From: an uncultured Roseburia sp.
GTDB lineage: Bacteria; Bacillota; Clostridia; Lachnospirales; Lachnospiraceae
Assembly (NCBI GenBank): GCA_930989305.1
Contig: CAKNLF010000011.1
Location: 1 to 37,649 of the forward strand
Length of the DNA stretch: 37,649 nucleotides
Direction: 5' to 3'
Shown: positions 32,973-37,649 of the stretch, piece by piece
Position numbering within the stretch: position 1 is the stretch's first letter
Layout: each line of letters begins with the position of its first letter
The notes under the pieces: model-generated
Told to the model about the DNA's origin: nothing
What the model saw: only the letters and a program-made list of their open reading frames with translations
Databases searched by the model: none
Made by a program: the position numbers and the translations under genes

Positions 32973-35123
32973 TTATAAATTGCATATGTATTTATTTTTT
33001 CCTACAATTGCGGTAATACTTGCGTTTGTTGCTACGGTATATTTCTTTGAACCTTTTTCTATCATTTCATTGTCAAATTTAATTTCTTTTTTGCCTGCGT
33101 AACGGCTGGCATTGGTGATTTCCATCCTTCCCCGGCTCACGGCTTTTACCTGCATTTTCGGGAATCCCGCAACTCCCGGTTTCAGAAATCTGATCACGCC
33201 TCTTTCCCGTCTGTAAGGAATAATTACAGAACCGAATTTTTTCTGGAAAGCTCCGTTATAGGGCTTCCGTTTTCCGATGCCGTTTGTAGGTACTTCCGTA
33301 CATCCCAGTTTTTTCTTCAAAGATCTTGGGAATCGCTTTTTAAACGGCGGAAGATAGCCCAGGATCACAATGATAATGATCAAAAGCCCCAACAGCTCTT
33401 TCCAATAATGCAAAAGAGATAATTTTTCTGCTGTCAGTGTAGCGGCTGATCCTTCGCTTTTTGCCGCCTGGCCTTCATAATTTAATGTGGCGTTGATCAC
33501 GCAGTTGGCCACCTCGTCTTTCAAAGGCGTCTCATCCGCGTCATAATCATAAATAACCTCTACTTTATAAGTGGATACCTCATCCCCTTTTGTTACTTTA
33601 AAAGAAAGACAATCGCTGTCAGATACGATACGCAGATCCGTTGCTTCCCAGTATTCCTCTGACAGAGGTTTGCCGTCCTGCTTTACGGTAACAAGAGCAT
33701 ATTCGGAATGTTCCATAAGGTTTTCTTTCTTGAAGGCTCCGCTTCCGTCCATATTTTCCAGCTGGACCTGATCAATGGTCAGCGGCGGCAGAGGTTCCGC
33801 CACCTGGATTTTTTGCTGTCCCTTTACTGTATAATTGCCAGGAAGCTCAATGGAAATATCCGCAGTCAGATCTCCTACTTTTGCGTCAAAAGAAACCGGC
33901 TCTCCGTTGCTTTCTAAAGTAGTAGTTTCATCTCCGTTTTTAATGTTGTAGGTAACGTGGATATCCTTCATCAGATCCGAATCTACAACCTCTTTTGTAA
34001 TGGGATCTTTCAAAACAGCCTCGATTTGTACTTTTCCCGGTTCGATAAAGTCGTTTACGTCCACTTCCTCCCCGTTCTGGGTTATGGACACGGACGCGTC
34101 TACATTCGCTTTGTAATAAATCTGCACATTAGACAGATCCGATACTTCCACTTTATATTCTCCGGCACTCAGAGGCACATCCGAATCGGCGCTTTTAAAG
34201 GTCGTGATCACGCCGCTCAGATTGCTGGCCACCTTTATCTTATCCGCGTATTTGCTTTGATAGTTGGGATTTGCCTTATCGCTGTATCTTACGTCAATCT
34301 CCGATTCTTTCTTGACTTCACTGTCCGGATTCGTCATGTTGCCGATTGAAATATTATCCCCCTGGGCAAAGATGATCAGTTCTTCCATTGGTACATCTAC
34401 ATTTAAGATCAGTGTATTATCCATGGAAGCCACATGGGTGTCTCCCGTAAGAGTAAGTCTCTCGCTGATCAGATTGCTGATTTCTGTCATACACGAAAGA
34501 ATATCCGTACTTTTCTGCGCATATCTGCAATACAGCCCCTGTTCTTCATTATTTTCAAATTTCGTTACATCATCTCCAATCGCCAGATAGATTACCTTGA
34601 CTCCCTGAGATGTAAATTTATCAAAATCTTTTTTTATTCCTGTTGAGGAAATGCCCCCTTCAAACTGTCCGTCAGTAATGATAAACAGCCACTTTTCTGT
34701 ATTTTTATCCTGCTTTTGTAGATCCGCGTACGCGGCTTCTACAACGGAATAAGGCGTATCCTTCGCGTCCGTCTGCCAGTCGTGAACTGCTTTTGCCCGT
34801 TCCGCGGCACTCTGGCTTCCTTTCAGCGTAAGCCCTTTTTTTCCTTCCAGACTCATTGGAAAAATATTTAACGTATCTCCTTCTGAAAGCATCGTACTGA
34901 AAACTTCCATAGCATATTTTGCCTGACACCATTTATCATAAAATTCCGCCGAAGAAGCATCTCCGTCGCTTTTTATCATACTTCCCGAGTCATCGTAAAC
35001 TACATTAATATATTTATTTACGCTCTCCGCTGCCCGGGCTTCTTTTGGTGATATAAAAAAACTGCCTGATAATCCGAAAATCATAAGAAACGATAATATC
35101 AGGCAGCAAATCTTTTTACTCAT
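32973..35123 (-). CDS. Secreted, membrane-anchored vWA-domain protein
   Basis: Start ATG at 35123, with GGAGG 9 bases upstream, gives 716 aa and a clear signal peptide (MSKKICCLILSFLMIFGL ... ARAAES); a start at 35180 would spoil it. The vWA domain follows at once: the metal-site motif DDSGS at 44-48 and the TDG at 150-152. Extracellular beta-rich repeats cover about 240-570 (GEYKVEVSDLSNVQIYY, GNYTVKGQQKIQV). One membrane span near 590-612 (LLGLLIIIIVILGYLPP) and a basic cytoplasmic tail of about 100 residues follow. First gene of the operon: a likely surface ligand-binding or adhesion receptor linked to the cytoplasmic partners. Confidence 0.88.
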   Translation of the reverse strand: MSKKICCLILSFLMIFGLSGSFFISPKEARAAESVNKYINVVYDDSGSMIKSDGDASSAEFYDKWCQAKYAMEVFSTMLSEGDTLNIFPMSLEGKKGLTLKGSQSAAERAKAVHDWQTDAKDTPYSVVEAAYADLQKQDKNTEKWLFIITDGQFEGGISSTGIKKDFDKFTSQGVKVIYLAIGDDVTKFENNEEQGLYCRYAQKSTDILSCMTEISNLISERLTLTGDTHVASMDNTLILNVDVPMEELIIFAQGDNISIGNMTNPDSEVKKESEIDVRYSDKANPNYQSKYADKIKVASNLSGVITTFKSADSDVPLSAGEYKVEVSDLSNVQIYYKANVDASVSITQNGEEVDVNDFIEPGKVQIEAVLKDPITKEVVDSDLMKDIHVTYNIKNGDETTTLESNGEPVSFDAKVGDLTADISIELPGNYTVKGQQKIQVAEPLPPLTIDQVQLENMDGSGAFKKENLMEHSEYALVTVKQDGKPLSEEYWEATDLRIVSDSDCLSFKVTKGDEVSTYKVEVIYDYDADETPLKDEVANCVINATLNYEGQAAKSEGSAATLTAEKLSLLHYWKELLGLLIIIIVILGYLPPFKKRFPRSLKKKLGCTEVPTNGIGKRKPYNGAFQKKFGSVIIPYRRERGVIRFLKPGVAGFPKMQVKAVSRGRMEITNASRYAGKKEIKFDNEMIEKGSKKYTVATNASITAIVGKNKYICNL

Positions 35124-35188
35124 TTTCAGTCTCCTCCCACTTTTCTCTGGTATCCGATGCGCTTTCAAAAAAGCTAACACTCGTTTTT

Positions 35189-35217
35189 ATTATATCCCAA
35201 ATCAGTTGTCATTACAA
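35189..35217 (-). promoter_or_regulatory. Promoter of the five-gene vWA-tubulin operon
   Basis: Minus strand: TTGTAA (35217-35212), 17-bp spacer, TATAAT (35194-35189). The transcript would start near 35182, about 60 bases before the ATG. No other promoter of this quality was seen between the five genes. Confidence 0.7.
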
Positions 35218-35243
35218 TTAAGTTTACGTACATTGACGATAAT

Positions 35244-35255
35244 TTATCATGATAA
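35244..35255. promoter_or_regulatory. Perfect 12-bp palindrome in the divergent control region
   Basis: TTATCATGATAA, with further near-symmetric flanks (AA/TT), sits about 30 bases upstream of the -35 box of the vWA-tubulin promoter and 110 bases before the guaB promoter. It is a candidate operator. Apart from this and the two promoters, the 330-base gap 35124-35455 is A/T-rich without genes. Confidence 0.45.
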
Positions 35256-35362
35256 TTTGAATATTTCTTCAGTCTGATCTGATTTTTAAATTCTATTATT
35301 TTTTATATGAATTCTCTGTAAAATTCTGGTAATATTTCAGGCAAAATACCTTTGTGGGTATA

Positions 35363-35391
35363 TTGACAAAAACCTCTTATTTTCTTAGAAT
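35363..35391 (+). promoter_or_regulatory. Promoter of guaB
   Basis: TTGACA (35363-35368), 17-bp spacer, TAGAAT (35386-35391). A small ATACC/GGTAT repeat lies just upstream (35346-35361). Confidence 0.8.
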
Positions 35392-35455
35392 ATAGTAAAT
35401 AGTCTGATATTTTATTGATTATTTTTATATTTTCTTACATTTAAGGAGGCATATT

Positions 35456-36958
35456 ATGGCAATCTACATGAACGAACCATCCCGTACTTTCGGAGAATAT
35501 CTTCTGATCCCCGGCTATTCTTCCACCAGCTGCATACCTGCCAATGTTAGTCTGAAAACTCCTCTTGTCAGGTTTCGGAAAAATGAATCCCCGACTCTTA
35601 CTTTAAATATTCCACTGACCTCAGCAATCATGCAGTCCGTATCCAACGATACTATGGCTATTGCTCTGGCAAAAGAAGGCGGCCTGTCTTTTATCTACGG
35701 CTCTCAGCCAATCGAAAAACAGGCGCAGATGGTAGCCCGGGTAAAAAGTTATCGTGCGGGGTTTGTAGTCAGCGATTCCAACTTATGTCCTGAAAATACC
35801 CTGGAAGATGTTCTCGCGTTAAAAGAAAAAACCGACCATTCTACAGTAGCGGTAACGGATGACGGAAGCGCAAACGGAAAACTTCTGGGACTGATCACCA
35901 GCCGGGATTATCGGATCAGCAGGATGGAACTGTCACTAAAAGTAAAAGATTTTATGACGCCTCTGGAAAAACTTGTTTGTGCAGATGAAAGTATCTCCTT
36001 AAGTGAAGCCAATGATATTATATGGGACCACAAATTAAATTGTCTTCCTGTGATCAATAAAAATGGAAATCTGGTTTCCCTTGTATTTCGAAAAGACTAT
36101 AACTCTCATAAAACAGATGAAAACGAATTAATAGATTCTGAGAAACGATATATGGTCGGAGCCGGGATCAATACAAGAGATTATGAAGAACGCGTGCCCG
36201 CTCTGCTGAAAGCAGGCGCTGACGTTTTGTGCATTGACAGTTCAGAAGGATATACAGAATGGCAGAAAATCGTTCTGGAATACATCCGGAAAAACTACGG
36301 AGACACCGTAAAAATCGGAGCCGGCAATGTAGTTGATGCGGAAGGATTCCGATTTCTTGCGGAATGCGGTGCCGACTTTGTCAAAGTAGGCATTGGAGGC
36401 GGCGCGATCTGTATCACCCGGGAACAAAAAGGTATCGGACGCGGTCAGGCAACAGCCCTGATCGAAGTAGCCAAAGCGCGGGATGAATATTACGAAGAAA
36501 CCGGCATTTACGTCCCAATTTGTTCTGATGGCGGCATCGTACATGATTATCATATTACTCTTGCACTTGCCATGGGCGCTGATTTCCTTATGCTTGGCAG
36601 ATATTTTGCCCGCTTTGACGAAAGCCCTACCAAACGTATGAACATTAATGGCAGCTATATGAAGGAATACTGGGGAGAGGGAAGTGCCAGAGCCAGAAAC
36701 TGGCAGCGATATGATCTGGGCGGCGAAGCAAAACTTTCCTTTGAAGAAGGAGTAGATTCCTATGTTCCATATGCCGGAAGCCTGAAAGATAATGTTACCC
36801 TTTCTCTGAGCAAAGTACGTTCCACCATGTGCAACTGCGGCTGTCTGACAATACCTGAGCTTCAGAAAAATGCCAAGATCACTCTTGTATCTTCCACCAG
36901 CATCGTAGAAGGCGGCGCTCATGACGTTGTACTAAAAGACAAAGGCCCGATCCTTTAA
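35456..36958 (+). CDS. guaB: IMP dehydrogenase, Tritrichomonas-like type
   Basis: The 500-aa enzyme oxidises IMP to XMP with NAD+, the committed step to GTP. It has the barrel with a CBS pair inserted at about 100-220 ([12 protein letters not shown] ... [10 protein letters not shown]). The catalytic loop is [18 protein letters not shown] with Cys319, and the flap holds the Arg418-Tyr419 pair in WQRYDLGG. These numbers equal those of the well-studied Tritrichomonas foetus enzyme, and long stretches agree with it from memory. It differs from the usual bacterial loop GSICTTR. TTAAGGAGG precedes the ATG. It is a one-gene unit with its own promoter and terminator. Confidence 0.95.
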   Translation: MAIYMNEPSRTFGEYLLIPGYSSTSCIPANVSLKTPLVRFRKNESPTLTLNIPLTSAIMQSVSNDTMAIALAKEGGLSFIYGSQPIEKQAQMVARVKSYRAGFVVSDSNLCPENTLEDVLALKEKTDHSTVAVTDDGSANGKLLGLITSRDYRISRMELSLKVKDFMTPLEKLVCADESISLSEANDIIWDHKLNCLPVINKNGNLVSLVFRKDYNSHKTDENELIDSEKRYMVGAGINTRDYEERVPALLKAGADVLCIDSSEGYTEWQKIVLEYIRKNYGDTVKIGAGNVVDAEGFRFLAECGADFVKVGIGGGAICITREQKGIGRGQATALIEVAKARDEYYEETGIYVPICSDGGIVHDYHITLALAMGADFLMLGRYFARFDESPTKRMNINGSYMKEYWGEGSARARNWQRYDLGGEAKLSFEEGVDSYVPYAGSLKDNVTLSLSKVRSTMCNCGCLTIPELQKNAKITLVSSTSIVEGGAHDVVLKDKGPIL

Positions 36959-36992
36959 AAAGCAGCTGCCTTTCCTAATTTCAATTGTTTTT

Positions 36993-37055
36993 ATGTCCTC
37001 ATTCAGATATGCTTTCCATAAGGATCCCTGATCTGAATGGGGACATATTTCTTTT
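36993..37055 (+). terminator. Terminator of guaB
   Basis: ATGTCCTCATTCAGAT faces ATCTGAATGGGGACAT (about 15 pairs, one T-G), followed by ATTTCTTTTT. No gene is seen in the rest of the gap to 37175; a TATAAT at about 37124-37129 has only a weak -35 box. Confidence 0.85.
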
Positions 37056-37175
37056 TGCATCTGCTTTTTTATTTTTTCTGAAATTTTCCTTTTTACTGCA
37101 AAATTTTGCGTGTGTAATCTGTATATATAATAAAAAGGTGCTTCAAAAATGTTTTAAACTATTGGAGGACAAGAT

Positions 37176-37646
37176 GTGGAAAAACATGAAATTGAAAGAA
37201 TTATCTCTCTTTACTCGGATTCCGTACTTAAAACCGCTTTTTCTTATGTGAAAAATACATGCGATGCCCAGGACATTGCTCAGGACGTGTTTGTATCACT
37301 GATCTACCGCAAAAAGCCTTTCATGTCGGAAGAACATATAAAAGCCTGGCTTTTAAGAGTTACGATCAATAAAAGCAAAAATTTTCTGAAAAGCAGCTGG
37401 CATACCAAACGTTCTAAAATGCCGGAATTTCTTCCCTGCCTGGATGAAGAAGAAAATTTTCTGTTAAGCGAAATCATGAAACTGGACGCAAAGTACAGAA
37501 TTCCTCTCCATCTTTTTTACTATGAGGGATATTCTATAAAAGAAATCGCTGAAATATTGAAAAAGAAACCCTCTACCGTAGGATCTTATCTGGACCGGGG
37601 CAGGAAAAAGCTAAAAGATATACTGGGAGGTGATGCATGTGAATAA
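37176..37646 (+). CDS. ECF-type RNA polymerase sigma factor
   Basis: The 156-aa protein starts at GTG (37176) with GGAGG 7 bases upstream. Region 2 is IERIISLYSDSVLKTAFSYV and AQDIAQDVFVSLIYRK; region 4 is YRIPLHLFYYEGYSIKEIAE with recognition helix KPSTVGSYLDRGRKKLK. No region 3, so it is an ECF/SigV-like factor that probably answers envelope or stress signals. The next gene begins within its last codons, the usual position of an anti-sigma gene. Confidence 0.92.
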   Translation: MEKHEIERIISLYSDSVLKTAFSYVKNTCDAQDIAQDVFVSLIYRKKPFMSEEHIKAWLLRVTINKSKNFLKSSWHTKRSKMPEFLPCLDEEENFLLSEIMKLDAKYRIPLHLFYYEGYSIKEIAEILKKKPSTVGSYLDRGRKKLKDILGGDACE

Positions 37647-37649
37647 AGA
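37639..37649 (+). CDS. Start of a coupled gene, probable anti-sigma factor (cut by the window end)
   Basis: A GTG at 37639, with GGGAGGTGATGC directly upstream, overlaps the end of the sigma gene by 8 bases and reads M-N-K before the window ends. A cognate anti-sigma membrane protein is expected from position only. Confidence 0.5.

Noticed and set aside
1-37649. CRISPR arrays, insertion sequences, prophage genes, tRNA or rRNA genes
   Set aside because: No regularly spaced repeats, transposase or phage proteins, or tRNA cloverleaf/CCA patterns were found on reading either strand.

Overview
The window looks like a chromosomal segment of a spore-forming Clostridia member, most likely a gut Lachnospiraceae. 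Evidence: T-box leaders in front of metG and tyrS, a yybP-ykoY type leader in front of mntP, a spoIID/spoIIQ pair, strong AAGGAGG ribosome sites, an EFR1-type flavodoxin-ferredoxin, and moderate GC with A/T-rich promoters. No phage, transposase, CRISPR, rRNA or tRNA gene was seen. The genus cannot be named from the sequence alone.

Layout. 1-4.5 kb (minus): marR, a 22-codon leader ORF ending inside an intrinsic terminator, then two half-ABC exporters whose motif changes fit a heterodimer with one degenerate ATP site. This resembles the bmrBCD arrangement of Bacillus. 4.5-6.5 kb (minus): a DEAD-box RNA helicase with a terminator-like hairpin in its own leader, and a GIY-YIG protein behind an unexplained rod-like RNA element. 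6.7-12.5 kb (minus): metG under a methionine T-box, then tatD, rsmA, spoIID and a spoIIQ-like gene whose LytM domain has lost its catalytic histidines. 12.5-15.9 kb (minus): a two-component system and a B12-binding-type radical SAM enzyme.

16-23 kb: an EFR1 flavodoxin-ferredoxin (+), an LVIVD-repeat protein (+), an aldo/keto reductase gene broken by a large internal deletion but keeping a near-perfect promoter with twin palindromic operators (+), mntP with its Mn2+ riboswitch (-), a flavin reductase (-) divergent from a SnoaL-like protein (+), and tyrS under a tyrosine T-box (+).

23.3-35.2 kb (minus): the most unusual part, a tight five-gene operon of about 12 kb. In transcription order it encodes a secreted/membrane vWA protein (MIDAS motif), a large tubulin/FtsZ-like GTPase (1153 aa), a coiled-coil protein with two membrane segments (TTG start), a multi-membrane-span protein with a degenerate helicase-like middle and charged tail, and a DA1-like zinc peptidase (two CxxC pairs plus HExxH). 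One promoter and one terminator bracket all five. I infer a membrane-associated machine combining a cytomotive GTPase, surface adhesion/sensing and proteolysis; its function is not known to me.

35.3-37.6 kb (+): an IMP dehydrogenase of the type known from the protozoan Tritrichomonas foetus, with the same key residue numbers, then an ECF-type sigma factor and the first codons of a translationally coupled gene, probably its anti-sigma factor.
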